Below, piece after piece: positions 42,455 through 54,270 of a stretch of 64,000 nt of DNA (positions are counted from its first letter, which is position 1; every line of letters begins with the position of its first letter). A model generated the notes under the pieces. It was not told the origin of the DNA, ran no database searches, and was given only the letters and a program-made list of their open reading frames with translations. This DNA is from Galeopsis tetrahit (taxonomy: Eukaryota > Streptophyta > Magnoliopsida > Lamiales > Lamiaceae): contig OY776126.1 of NCBI GenBank assembly GCA_963675135.1, positions 23,315,195-23,379,194 of the forward strand. The letters are read 5' to 3'. The position numbers and the translations under genes were made by a program.

Positions 42455-43119
42455 GTTGGGGCAGAGGGTAATTCCAACATCTCTAGTTCCATTAAGATAT
42501 CGAAGGAGGCGTTTTACAGTGCCCCAATGAGTTGTGGTGGGAGCATGCATGAATTGAGACAATTTATGCACAATAAAAACAATATCAGGTCTAGTAAGTT
42601 GGAGGTATTGGAGACTTCCAAGAACTTGACGATATTGGGTGATATTAGTGGGCGGTGTTCCATCAGAAAGAGATAAACGAGTAGAGGTGGAGAGAGGGTT
42701 TGGACAGGTTTGGAAGTGAGCATATTATATTTGGTGAGTAGGTCAATGATATACTTACGTTGGGAGAGAAAGCAAGTTTTCTTAGTACGGAGCACTTCCA
42801 CACCTAGGAAATAGGAAAGTGAGCCTAAGTCTTTGACATAGAACTTTGTACTAAGGTCTGAGGCCACTTTTGTGAGGAACGAGGTGTTGTTTCCTGTAAG
42901 GATTAGATCATCAACATACACGAGAAAATATGCAGTTATACCGGATTTGTTGTATACAAAGAGAGACTCATTAGATTTGGTGTGAATGAAACCAATACTC
43001 TCCAAGAAGGTTCGAAGAGAAAAATACCAAGTTCGAGGTACCTGTTTTAGGCCATAGATAGTTTATGTAACTTGCACACATATGTAGGGAAGATTTTGTC
43101 AACAAACCCGGGTGGTTGA

Positions 43120-44776
43120 TGATTCACGTATTCTACAACACTAGAATAAACGACCGCAAGTATACGACTATCGTAGAGAAGTAAGTACGAGGTCGATCCC
43201 ACGAGGAGGTATAGTATAAAAGTGTAGTTTGTTGACGGAATTCTAAATAGACGGTGATCGATTAAGTGAATGGTGTGATTACCCCTAAAATTGCCTACCA
43301 AGTTGTCACAAATAGACAATGAAAAGAGTAATATAGAATCGATCTAATAACATGCAAACCAAAGAAACGAGAGAGATATGATTTAAAATTCAAAGAAAGA
43401 GAGGGAGGTTCCAAGGCATGTGTCACATTAAGGAGTCAATTTATGATTAAAAGCCTAATTAAGTGATGGTGTGTTGATTACTATAGGGTTGATCACGAAA
43501 TAATGAATTAAAAGTTCTCTCGATCCAATTAATCCAAGAGGAAAATCACACAAACTAGTATCTCTACCTAGCATGCATAATAAACCTCAAAAAAAGGTCC
43601 TAAGATCATCTAATACCCTCCCAATAATTGATCCTCTCTCGAGCTCACAATAATATTGGGTCGAATGCTTAAATACGATTAATGAAAGAGATTTCTCAAT
43701 CCAATTTCAATTAATAATGAATCAAACACATTATCATGGCCATTGACAACATGTCTTGCAATGAAAGTTAAGCATTCAAATAGAAATAGCAACACAACCA
43801 CCAAATAAACAAGTGATTAATTCATAAACATCATCCAAAGTATAAACATAGCCCTAGAACCAAAAGTGTTCTAGCCAATAACTAGCATGATCAAATTAAC
43901 AAAATTCAAAGGAATAACTAAATAAAAAGAAAGAGAAGAAGAAAGCTTAGTCTAAAATGTGGTAGAGAATGAAAATCCCAAGCTATTGCATCCTTCCTTA
44001 CTTGATTTGATGGAGAATTGAAGAAAAAATGGCCAAAACACCTCCAAGTATGTGTTACTATGTGTGGAATTTGAGAAATTGGGGGAGAATGCCTTGGGTT
44101 TTAAGAATGAGGCTTTATATAGTGTTGGGGTGGGGCTTAAGGGTGAAAATTGCACTTAAGTCCTTGGAAATTGGACAAAATATACAAAAAGCACCGAGAG
44201 CAGGGGAGACTCGGCCGAGTGGGGACAACTCGACCGAGTTGGGGTGCATTCTAGTGCCTAACTTTCGCCTCGGGACTCGGTCGAGTTGCCCCACTCGGCC
44301 GAGTGATAAAAAGTTCCAGATTCCAAGTTTGCCTCACGACTCGGCCGAGTTGTCCAACTCGGCCGAGTGGTTAATTCATTCCAGTAGCCAAGGTTCATTC
44401 AGCAACTCGGCCGAGTGGTAAAATGTTCCAGATTCTGGTCCTCGGTCTGACTCGGTCGAGTTGGGTCACTCGGCCGAGTTACACTCTACATTTGTTTCGT
44501 GCATAACTTTTGCTTACGACCTCCAATCGACTTGATTCTTTTGGCCTTTCCACTCCGTTTTTCGAGACGAATCTACTGGTGCACTCCTCTTCTCGATACA
44601 GTGAAGTATGATTGGTGTTTTTCTCCAAATTCCATCGTATTTCCTACAAAATCAACAAAACACAACCTTTCTCTCATTTTGGCTCAAATCATCATATTCA
44701 CACCAAAAACCAATGAAATACACATCAAAATACACTTCAAATGTGCCTCTAAAGTGTGTAAATTCCACCCGAATCA
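43120..44776 (-). mobile_element. Solo LTR, 1657 bp, with TSD GTTGA
   Basis: Ends TGATTCACG... and ...CCCGAATCA (TG...CA with a 6-bp inverted TGATTC/GAATCA). GTTGA is duplicated at 43115-43119 and 44777-44781. It splits the copia RT coding sequence between the blocks LAESIFMAQ and QPPGFVDK. No internal domain, PBS or second LTR is present, so it is the product of LTR-LTR recombination (or a TRIM-like unit). The internal palindrome cluster at 44208-44480 is its most striking part. Confidence 0.9.
44208..44480. repeat. Cluster of nine ACTCGGCCGAGT palindromes
   Basis: The 12-bp palindrome ACTCGGCCGAGT, or one-base variants (ACTCGACCGAGT, ACTCGGTCGAGT), recurs nine times in about 270 bp, often in pairs 15-20 bp apart, separated by TTCCAGATTC-type words. 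Located in the solo LTR. Confidence 0.92.
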
Positions 44777-47467
44777 GTTGAGCCATAAATATAGATTCGG
44801 CTAAGGAACCGTGAAGGAAAGCATTATTCACATCGAACTGACGAAGTGGCCAATCTTTGGTGACTGCAATACTCAGGACTGCTCGAACGTTTGCTGGTTT
44901 GACCACATGACTCAATGTTTCAGAAAAGTCAACCCCAGGGCGTTGGTGAAAGCCTTTGGCGACAAGTCGAGCTTTGAACTTGTCTAAGGAACCGTCTGGT
45001 TTCCGTTTGATGCGAAAGACCCACTTCGAATCAATAATGTTTGCAGAATCATCAGGTGGTACTAAATCCCAAGTACCGTTTTTTAGAAGGGCATTAAATT
45101 CAGATGACATGGCCTCCCTCCATCGTTCATCTTTTAATGCCTGAGAGACGTAACTAGGTTCAGTGTCAGAAGATAAAGTTGAAGATAGACCATACCTTGG
45201 ATTTGGTATGAAGATACTGTTTTGGGCTCGAGTGACCATTCGAGTTCGTTGTTGTATAAGTGGGGATGGTAGTGAGGGAGCATCTAGCGACTCGAGAACA
45301 AGGGTTTGTATAGTGAAATTAGGGTTTGGAGTTGATGGGGTTGTACTTAGTAATCTGGGGGTGCAGCAGGGCTGGACGTTGGGCTGGGGGTGTATTAAGC
45401 GGAACAGGGGTGCAGGTAACGGGGGTGGTGGCGGGGCTAGATTCTCGTCGACAGATGGTATATTTTGGGGAGGGGTGTATTCGTAAGGTTTGTGGGTGGG
45501 GCATGATTGGGGGAAGGGGCCAGGGGTGTATTGGTGGGTGCAGGGGGTGGATAAATTAAAACAGTGGGTGTGTCTGGCAGATTGGGGGGTGTATCTGTTA
45601 AGGCAGGGGGTGTATCAGAAGCAGTTTTAGGAGTGGCTAGAGGAAAGACATTTTCAACAAATTGAACATAACGAGAGGTATATATTTTGTTGGTTTTTAA
45701 ATCAAGACAAAGATAAGCAGCTTGGGTAGGAGAGTATCTAATGAAAACACTGCGAGTGGATCTAGGGTCTAATTTATGGGAAGTGTAGGGGCGGAGCCGA
45801 GGATAACATAAGCAACCAAAAACTCTAAGTCTGGCTAGGTTGGGAGTTTGTTTTAGAAGGAATTGATATGAGGACAACATGTTAAGATTGGGTTTTGGTA
45901 GACGGTTTATAATATAGGTAGCAGCACAAACTACATGAGGTCAATATCTAAGGGGCATGGAGGCATGATGTAAAAGGGCTAAGGCAGTATCAACAACATG
46001 TTTGTGACGACGTTCAGACATGTCATTGTGTTCAGGGGTGTGGAGAGGAGTTGTGAGATGAGATATACCATGAGTTTGAAGGAGGGATCGTAGGGCAATG
46101 AATTCGCCCCCGTTGTCAGTATAAAGGGTTTTGATTTTGGTGTTGTAGAAGTTTTCTACGATGCTTTTAAAGGATGTAAATGTGGGGAGGACATCAAATT
46201 TGCGTTTTAGAGGGTAAATCCATATATATTTGCTAAAGTGATCAACAAAAATGACATAGTATTTGAAGCCTTCAGTTGATAGGACAGGGGACGACCACAC
46301 ATCAGAAAAAATAACCTCAAGAGGGGAACTAGATATAATGTTTGAATCGTAAAAAGGAAGTTTATGACTTTTAATACAATTGTAAGAATCACAATAATGC
46401 AGTTTTAAGTTCGTGATAGGTAAGCTATACTTGGATAAGGTATGGGAAAGGATTTTGGAGGACGGATGACCTAGACGAGCATACCAGATGGGTGATGGTT
46501 GTTTTTCCGAGATGGAGGTTGTGGGGTTAAGAGATGCTCGACTCGGCCATACGTATAGATTATCCACGCGACTCCCCGTGAGGAGAATGGTCCCCGTTTT
46601 ACCATCCCGCACCTAAAAATAAGTAGAACCAAAAATAATGTTAACATCATTATCTCGACACAAGGTTGAAACAGAGATAAGATTTTTTGCCATTTGTGGG
46701 ATAACAAGGATGTTTGAGAATGTTAGCATATTAACATGAGGAAACGACAATGAACCAATATGCGAAATTTTCAAACCGTTACCATCACCGATGATGACAT
46801 CATCCGAGCCGGAATATGGAGAGGAAACATATAAATTATGGGGGTGAGTTGTGATATGATGAGAGGCCCCGGAGTCCAAGAATCAGGGGATGGAGGGGAT
46901 CTTTGAATTGAAATAGCAGAGTGGGCGGAGGTGGTGTATATAACAGCAGGGTGGGGTGCATACAAGGTGGGGTGTATGTAGTAGTGGAGTGAGTGCGTAG
47001 ATGCGGGGGAGTGTATTTACCTGAGTTGGGTGTATCCATGGATGGAGGAAAAAAAAGTGGAATTCCACGTGGGAATTAACAGCAAGTAGATGATTGATGT
47101 GGTGGGTTCCACCGTGGTCGTGGGTTGCTTGTTGCAATCGAATTGGAGTTTGTAACTGTGAGGGATTACGGCTGAGGCAATTAGGAGTGAGGGGTCCGCC
47201 TGTGAGTTTGGCAAGTGAAGGAGGATGATGGTGCAGTTTAGAATGAGAAATAAGGGCGAGTTGGTTAGGAGTGCTAAACAAAATAGGAGATTTTGTTGGA
47301 GCAAGAATTGGTATGGGAGTTACAATTACACTTTTGGTAATTGATTAAGTAACAGGGAAGGGTAACAACTGTGGTAGTCGGGAGCTTTGAACGACGTTGG
47401 CGTCGTAGAACGACTACAAAGAAGGGTGTCAGATCGAGGCGTTAGCCGTGCGACTCGTTGATACCAT

Positions 47468-47693
47468 ATAGAGAAACAATGATTTATGAAATTATAATTT
47501 CATTGAGTGATTGTAAAGAATACACTAGGGGAGTATTTATAGATACAAAACATATCTACTATATATTTCTAATTTAAGAAAATAACTCTATCTAAGAAAA
47601 TAAAGATTTACAAAATATATAAAATATATTATACAAAATATATATAATACTATCTACATATGTCTAATATATATTTATATATATGTCTAATAT
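47468..47693 (-). repeat. 5' LTR of the copia element
   Basis: Direct repeat of 38140-38351 with a somewhat longer TA-rich U3 end. The PBS is at 47457-47466. Confidence 0.88.
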
Positions 47694-47699
47694 AAATTT

Positions 47700-49860
47700 G
47701 GTCGGCCAATCAAAGGCGTGGAGCTGATGATTAGAAACATGTTGGGTTGGACTGCAATTTTATTGGCCTAACTAAAATAGTTCAGGCCCAATTAGATTTG
47801 GCACCGCGCACAATCCAGCCCCTTTTAATTTCCGGCTAGTTTTAAGACTTGTAATTATTGAGTCCATCATTTCTCATTTATTTATTAAATGTTGGTGCGG
47901 ATTGCGGAATCTCAATTATGTCCTCTATCATATTTGTTTCATTGTTTATTTCAAGTTTTTAATTGCATCTACAATTATTATGCATGTCCAATGAGAATTT
48001 TGATATAATGAATAATGTGATCGATGGTTCTAATTAAGTTAATTTGACTTCGATACATAATTAACTATCTCCATCGACCCTCCCTTTCTCATTGTGCTGC
48101 GAGGTACTTCTGATTGATCTTTTAATGTGTAAGTTGTTAGTTTGTTTTGGTACGTTCATGAAATACCAAATAAAATAATTTAGTGATGTTTTGGTTCTAA
48201 GTTTTTTTCAATGAGAATCAAAATCTCTTTTCCTTGGAGGAAGCTTTGTTTCTATGATGAGTGCTAGTATAATTTTAATGAAATAATAAATTGTTGGTTG
48301 TAACATATATAGGGCGGGAATGTTTGAGGTGGATGAGTATAGGAATTTAAGGGCAAAAAGGTAATAAACGGGGGGTAACAATTGCCGTACGTAATATTGT
48401 GGATCATTTTTTGTTCTCATTAAATATTAGTATTATAATTATCATATTAAAATTAATTTACAAGATGTTAATTTTTCTGACATACTCCGATATGAAATTT
48501 GTAAAGATGAAAAACCTTATAAAGTAAATTGAATAGATAGCAGCTAACACAACTAACTCACCCCACATTATAACAGCTCAAACACAATCGAAATGGGGTG
48601 AGCCTTGAATGATGTCCAAAACACAGTCCTTTCAATCCTCCCATTATTGTACACTACAGCTTTGCATGTGTGCAAATTGCTTAGCTGTTTCTTCATCACA
48701 CAAACACCAACTCTTGTATAATTACATTCATTTCTTATGTCCGCAGAACGTGCCCTCATTCATTTCAAATTTAATTCTTATGGCCGGCCGTTAATATTAT
48801 TATGCATGAACTTACTCATAAAATGTGCTGTGCAGTTCAAATCCAGAGTACTGATAATTGATTTCATAAGGACGTTGCATGGGTCTTAATTTGTCATTTT
48901 AAATGACTTGATCATTGAACTCACTAAAAAAATCAATTAGTAGTTTTCAAAAAAAAAATCAATTAGTATAACATCAATTCAGACGACTTCAAATGAATTC
49001 AGTACTCTCATTATTTTAATTATAAGTCTCGGACTAATTCGAGCCTTGAGGGATTAATCCCATCAACCACCAACGGAGCCCAATAATTAAAAACCAGAGC
49101 TAAGCTTCGAACTTGAGATTCAAGCTACACCACCAGGCAACCCTTAAGGTTACTCTGATCAATATTAAATCGTTCACCCTATATAATTAAACACAAATGT
49201 AGTTGTACGTATTAGGAAATTACTATAAATGATAGTTCAGACTTTTAGATGAGCTGAAATTTGAACTTAATTATTATAGGCAGAATCCAAATGCAGTGTA
49301 AGATTTGTCAAAAAACTCGAAAAGTAGGACAGGCAGAATCCAAGCAAGGGTTTGAAAGTATGGTATTGACGCTCCCATTTACTGCCACTACTATCAATAA
49401 ATACATTTTTATCACACTTTTGTGTTAATCTTTTACACCTACTTTTTTTCAGCTACAGCTAGCAATTAGGTGAGATTCAATACAGAATTATGAGTAACAT
49501 CATTGGTACGTGAGAGAGAGAGAGAGAGAAGGATCTCTGAAGCTGCAGCATTAATCAAATTATGCATTTTGTTAATTAATTAATTGGGATTAAGAAAACA
49601 ACAATGCACGAGATTAATTAATTACTAATCTTAAGCAATCATATATAATTATCGATCAGTGGAATCAAAACATGATAAATTGTGCAATAATTCTTGGTGA
49701 CAAACTTAACAAGGCCGGAGATGCATATATGTAATGAAAAATAATAACGAAGATAATTAGATGCAATGTGAGAGATAGATGGAAATTTAAATGCGTACAA
49801 CTAACTAACCACAATCTACCAGCTTATATTTACTCTCTCACGTACGCATCCCTCTTAATT
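47700..49860. other. Spacer upstream of the PDF1-like gene
   Basis: No convincing gene. A minus-strand frame at 48568-48759 (63 residues) has no recognisable domain. A (GA)n run lies at 49511-49530. A possible tRNA-like SINE remnant is listed separately. TAAATGCG near 49790 is one base off the L1 box. Confidence 0.4.
49020..49155 (-). mobile_element. Possible SINE remnant
   Basis: On the minus strand, GGTGTAGCTTGAATCTC then AAGTTCGAAGC looks like degenerate pol III A and B boxes, followed by a short body. No TSD or tail was found. Confidence 0.3.
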
Positions 49861-49864
49861 ATTT

Positions 49865-49876
49865 TATATATATATA
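49865..49876 (+). promoter_or_regulatory. TATA box of the PDF1-like gene
   Basis: TATATATATACA about 80 bases upstream of the ATG at 49953. Confidence 0.6.
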
Positions 49877-49952
49877 CACATGCACACCCTTGCATCAATT
49901 CATCAGTACTCTACATTCTCTAATTGTTTCAAAATATTTGAAATTAGGTGCA

Positions 49953-51244
49953 ATGGGTGGTAGATCATTAATCCTCATGTGGGCTGCAGCATTATTGTTA
50001 TTACACAACTTAGGGATATTGTTTGTTGTTTCTGAGCTAAACTTTGAGGATCAAAAGAATTTCTTTTTTCCAGACCCAAATGCAACTCCTCCTCCTCCTA
50101 CTACAGGTTTATTTATATATTATAATTAGAATATTTCATATTTTTGTCACCTCATTTCCACGTAACAATATTCATGCATGCCCTATTGTACGTACTTATT
50201 AACAAAAAGAGTTCAAAATAGCTAGAAATGTGACATGTTTATATATAATCCTTGGACAGTGTTGCACACACCACCGCCACCACCAGCTGCAGGGGGCTAC
50301 TCAACCCCACCACCCTCTCATCACGTAGGCGGAGGTACACCACCTGCTCACTGCGGTAATCCACCACACCACCACACTACTCCACCCACCGCAGGCGAAC
50401 ACCACCATTATTCCCCAGCTCCAACCATCACTCCCCCAACCGCCACAACACCGCCCTCCCCGTTTGATCCAAAGTCTCCACCCTTCACCTGCACGTGAGT
50501 ACATAAATACTTTATTTATTTATACCACAAAAGGATCCTTATGAGATCAATAATTGCCTTGTATATTAATATTTTTAATATATAGTGCCATTTTTTACTT
50601 TCATTTTTTTTTTCTTGAAAAATACTACTCCCTCCAACAATTTGCACACCCCCTAGATCGAAATTGTAAATTCGGAGTATTTTGTGATCAATTCATTTGT
50701 TCCACCTTTTATGTTCCACTTGGTGTTATTAAATTTTTAACACGTGTTACTTTTACTAGTTGAAAATCTACTCAGCACAATTATTTTCACAATTTTAATC
50801 AAAATGTCTCATAAAAGTAGATACACATTTTCTTCAAACACTCATATTAATTTCTTCACTTTGTTAATTAATTTATTATATACGTACCCATAAACGAGAT
50901 ATTGTTGCAGGTACTGGAGGAACCACCCGACGTTGATATGGGCCGTGTACGGGTGGTGGGGAACCGTAGGGAATGCATTCGGCGTGTCAGCCACGCCGGG
51001 GGTGGGAGCTCAGGCGAGCTTGTTACAGGCTCTTTCCAACACTCGTACGGACGGTTACGGCGAACTGTACAGGGAAGGCACGGCGGCGCTGCTAAACTCT
51101 ATGGCTCACTCCAACTTCCCTTACACCACCACACATGTTAGAGAAAGTTTCGTTGCGGCGCTCAGCTCCAGTACGGCTGCGTCGGCTCAAGCGCAGCTCT
51201 TCAACCTTGCTAATCACGCTCAAATCAAAGGCAGAGAATATTAA
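49953..51244 (+). CDS. PDF1: Protodermal factor 1-like proline-rich protein
   Basis: Exons 49953-50106, 50260-50494 and 50911-51244 join in frame to 240 residues. I chose the ATG at 49953 because it opens directly into a signal-peptide-like hydrophobic stretch (LILMWAAALLLLHNLGILFV). The earlier in-frame ATG at 49890 is less plausible. The middle (residues 45-130) is a Pro/His/Thr-rich repetitive region (TPPPPP, HHHTTPPTAGEHHHYSP). The C-terminal domain has the conserved YWRNHPTLIW, WGTVGNAFG, LSNTRTDGYGELYREG and LNS...FPYTT blocks. PDF1 proteins are secreted cell-wall proteins of the shoot epidermal (L1) layer. Expression in epidermis is expected, but only an imperfect L1 box is visible upstream. 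Confidence 0.92.
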
Positions 51245-51600
51245 TTAATTAAATGTTTTAATTTATGGTAGCTGCTTTTCTTTCTCATTTGTGTGGATTT
51301 ATTAATTTATATCACCGGAATCAAATAGGATACCAACCTCATGCATGTTTCTTAATTAAATATTTAATTTAAATCTCACTCTTACTTGTTGCATATTTAT
51401 GTCACCAACCTAAAATAATTTCTATATCTATACACATACATACAAGAGAATTAGTGAATTAACAGTTTTTCATCATACCGGTCCCACTGCGCGCGGGTGT
51501 ATATCTATATTTTATAAAAGTGAATGTGAAACGTGGATGGTAAAGTTTTAAATCCATTCAAAAGATCGAGGGACAAAACAAGCTTTATGCACCCTTAATG
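51245..51600. other. 3' flank of the PDF1-like gene
   Basis: 3' UTR and spacer. Nothing else recognised. Confidence 0.4.
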
Positions 51601-51603
51601 AAT

Positions 51604-52105
51604 GTCACAACATTATGGCTAAGGGTGGCTGTAGCCCACCCAATTTTTTGTAAAACAATAAACTTCTATATATCATTAATAAAGAGTCATTTCCACTAAA
51701 TCATCCCTTTTTCTATATATTTTTCATTATTTTCGAGCACATATGATTGAAAGGGAAGAAGATAAAGATAAAAATAAGATATAAAAATAAAAAATTAAAA
51801 GATATTTGTTAAAAAAGGTACTGAAAGCTTATAAGCCAACGGACATAAAATGGAAAGTTTATAAGCGGAGTATTCAATTTAGCTAAATTGTTTGTAAACA
51901 TGTGTATTTAACCCTCTACAGAAATTTTAATTTTAATTAAATAATAAACCCTAGATAAATTTATCAATTTAAAGAGGTTTAAATTTTAAACCTCTTAAAT
52001 AATTAAAAAATCAATACTTCCGGTCCTTTTCTGCTGTAGTCGTTAGCCTCTTTTATTTGAGGTATTCAGCCTGCCCTAAATAAAAAAATTAAAAAAGGCT
52101 CCGCC
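51604..52105. mobile_element. Second copy of the GGCGGA/CTCCGCC-edged repeat
   Basis: The left edge (GGGTGGCTGTAGCCCACCC) and right edge (CAGCCTGCCC...GGCTCCGCCCC) match those of the composite repeat at 27793-30134. The inside includes a decayed half of the Stowaway-like MITE family of 36.8 kb (51730-51876). Confidence 0.55.
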
Positions 52106-52857
52106 CCAAAAACATTTAATGCATGATGACACTGATGCCAAAAACTGATAGAAAGTTAGGCAGCAGTTAATGTTAGAACTAAGACAGCTACCACACACCA
52201 ATAAAAGATAACTATGGCTACTTTATTTATTTCCTTAATGTTGGTAGGGCTAAATTATGGGGGGAAACTCTGCACCAAACTCTTTCACCGCGCCCAAATT
52301 TATGTTAGAAGTTAGAACTCTTTTGCTAAAAGTAAAAGGTTAAAAACAATTTGGTACAGAGCAAACCCCAATTTTCATCTGACATACTCTGTTCGGTATC
52401 GGGCCCAAATTTGTTGGGCTTTCTCAAGATAAAAGTAAAACGGGTAGAAATTTATTATTTCAATTTCATTCATTTTATATTTAAAAATAAAGTATCAAGC
52501 TTTGCGTGCATTAAAGATAGAGCTACATTAATAGGGTCAGTCCGTTTAACCCTAATACATATTTATTGGGCTAGGTTAAGTTTATTATTTCAATTTCTTT
52601 CAATTTATATTTAAAAATATATATATACTATTTTATATTTTACTTAATATAATTATTTAACTTCAACCCTTACTTAATTTTCTTTTTTATAAATGACAGT
52701 AGTTTGTTATATATATATATAAATTAATTTTTATAATGTAATTAAAATATTATAAGAAAATTTAGATTTTTTTTAAAGTGTGGATAGGGTTGGGATGAGA
52801 GAATTTTTCAATTTACTTAGTGGGATCTAGGATATATATTTCCCACTTTAGTGGGAC
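52106..52857. other. Spacer with a short direct repeat
   Basis: TTTATTATTTCAATTTC followed by TTTATATTTAAAAATA occurs at about 52451 and 52578. No gene. Confidence 0.5.
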
Positions 52858-52865
52858 ACTCCCAT

Positions 52866-53208
52866 TTGCGCTCTTAAACGAATTGAGTTACCGTGCTCGT
52901 TTTGACTTGTTAAGGTTTGAGGTTTGAACTTGGTTCGTTTGTATAGATAAACGAGTTGAATTAGAGTTCATTAAATATTCAATTTACTAACGAGTCGCCT
53001 CAGACTTGATTCGTTAGATTCGATATCTATAAAATTAATTTTTCTTTTAATATTATTTTAGGCTAGTTAGGCTCAAGTTGACTCCATAGGCTCTTCAAAC
53101 GTATTTAAGCAAAAAGTCGAGCTCATGCTTTCGATCGTCAATATAATCGAGTCAAGCTCGAACTTTAAACACTCGACTCAGCTCGAATCTGATCGAATAA
53201 CTGCTCTA
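52866..53208. mobile_element. hAT-type MITE, 343 bp
   Basis: ACTCCCAT is duplicated at 52858-52865 and 53209-53216. The right end (CGAATAACTGCTCTA) is close to the terminus of the MITE at 24329 (TAGAGCTGTTATTCGAA inverted). The left end (TTGCGCTCTTAAACGAA) is diverged. The interior is rich in ACTCGA/GAGTCG and ACGAGT words. Confidence 0.88.
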
Positions 53209-53216
53209 ACTCCCAT

Positions 53217-54265
53217 CTAGCTCAGTTCACATTTTTAGTAGAACGAGCAATTGCTTCTTATTCTTCACCTAGTGATGAGAGTGGGCCTTTTGTGTGGTTT
53301 TTATAGGGTTAGAGGGGACCCTGGGCTTCTAGAATTATTAAAATAATAATAAGGCCCATAAATTTTGAGACTCTTGGATGTACTAATTGAGACTATTTGA
53401 CCAACATTGAATGACTATACTGTATATGGTACCTGAAAAACAATAAATACAACGAAAATTATTGAAAGGCTTTTAAGTTTTTATCTTCCAAATAATTTAT
53501 ATGCAGGCAAATGTACAATCATATCTGAGTTGGCTTTTGCTGTAAAACAGGATAAAAGTGCAAAACAGCAAAAACCTAGGCATGATGAAATGAAAGAAAG
53601 TTAGGGAAATAAAGTGAGTGAGATTCAATATCTATAAACATTATATACACACACATATATTAAAAATTTAATGTTGAATTTTGAGGGTTTACTTCAACAC
53701 AAATTATTTGTATCTTGTAATATAATACAGTTAATTTATGCTATTATATATATCAACTCTTTATATATATGCAAATTTCATAACGAACTGCTTTGTGAAA
53801 TACCATGTTTTCTTTAACATTAATATATATATGTAAAAAAGTAAATATTATTATCAGGAATTGGTACTTTAAATATAGGAGTATTAGTTACAATTGTTCA
53901 ATTAGTAGTAGGTAAAAGATGTATTAATATTGCATGTCAACATGAATGTTACAAAGCAATTATATTAGTTTTTTTTTATATATAAATTATTAGAAGCTGT
54001 ATTTATTTAACTAACAATTTGTAACCATTTTTTTTTTCGAATTCACAAATTTGATAAAAATAAGGTTATCAAAATCTTTAAAAAGTTTAATCTAGCTAAT
54101 TAAGAATGCATGACACATGCCTTTTATATGTTTGATTCTAAATTAAAATATATTCCATTGCGTGGTTAAATTAATGACTTTAATGCACACCTCTCATTCC
54201 TCTCTTCTACTCTCCACGGGATCGTCGGTTCTGGTGCAAATATATTTTGTGTTTGTCGATCGAGA
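53217..54265. other. AT-rich spacer
   Basis: No gene, only AT tracts and a TATATATA-rich zone (53640-53830). Confidence 0.45.
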
Positions 54266-54270
54266 CAATC

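Larger units (their letters stand above)
38358..46965 (-). pseudogene. Copia pol polyprotein, interrupted
   Basis: Protease (LDSGASHHITTHP, 46879), integrase (zinc motif H...YCDSYNC, then FSDVW, LYTDNGGEF, NDMSERRHKHV), RT (KWVFRIKRKPDGSLDKFKAR; VNNAFLHG; YVDDLILTG near 42930) and RNase H (CFTDADWAG near 38810; EAEYWAIASAA) all appear in order on the minus strand. Breaks include in-frame stops before the protease Asp block, after 46613 and at 45941 (a TGA where family members have Trp), frameshifts after 43047 and in the RT, plus the two insertions. The last codon is TGA at 38358-38360, next to the polypurine tract. Non-functional. Confidence 0.92.
38140..47693 (-). mobile_element. Copia retrotransposon, full span with two nested insertions
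   Basis: LTRs of about 212 bp (38140-38351) and 226 bp (47468-47693) are direct repeats, and AAATT flanks the outside (38135-38139, 47694-47698). The minus-strand order is LTR, PBS (TGGTATCAAC, 47457-47466), protease, integrase, RT, RNase H, polypurine tract TTGAGGGGGC (38352-38361), LTR, which defines copia. The LTRs differ at roughly 15 sites by eye, so it is old. Its coding DNA is split by a 3.6-kb hAT and a 1.66-kb solo LTR. Without these the element would be about 4.3 kb. Termini are not the standard TG...CA. The gag region is short and unreadable. Confidence 0.9.

Noticed and set aside
45163..45559. Gly-rich plus-strand frames over the copia
   Set aside because: They mirror the Pro/Thr-rich spacer between integrase and RT on the minus strand.
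48568..48759. 63-codon minus-strand frame
   Set aside because: It looks somewhat protein-like at its C-terminus, but there is no domain, no upstream exon and no promoter signal I could defend.
50301..50504. Trp/Gly-rich minus-strand frame
   Set aside because: Reverse of the Pro-rich exon of the PDF1-like gene.
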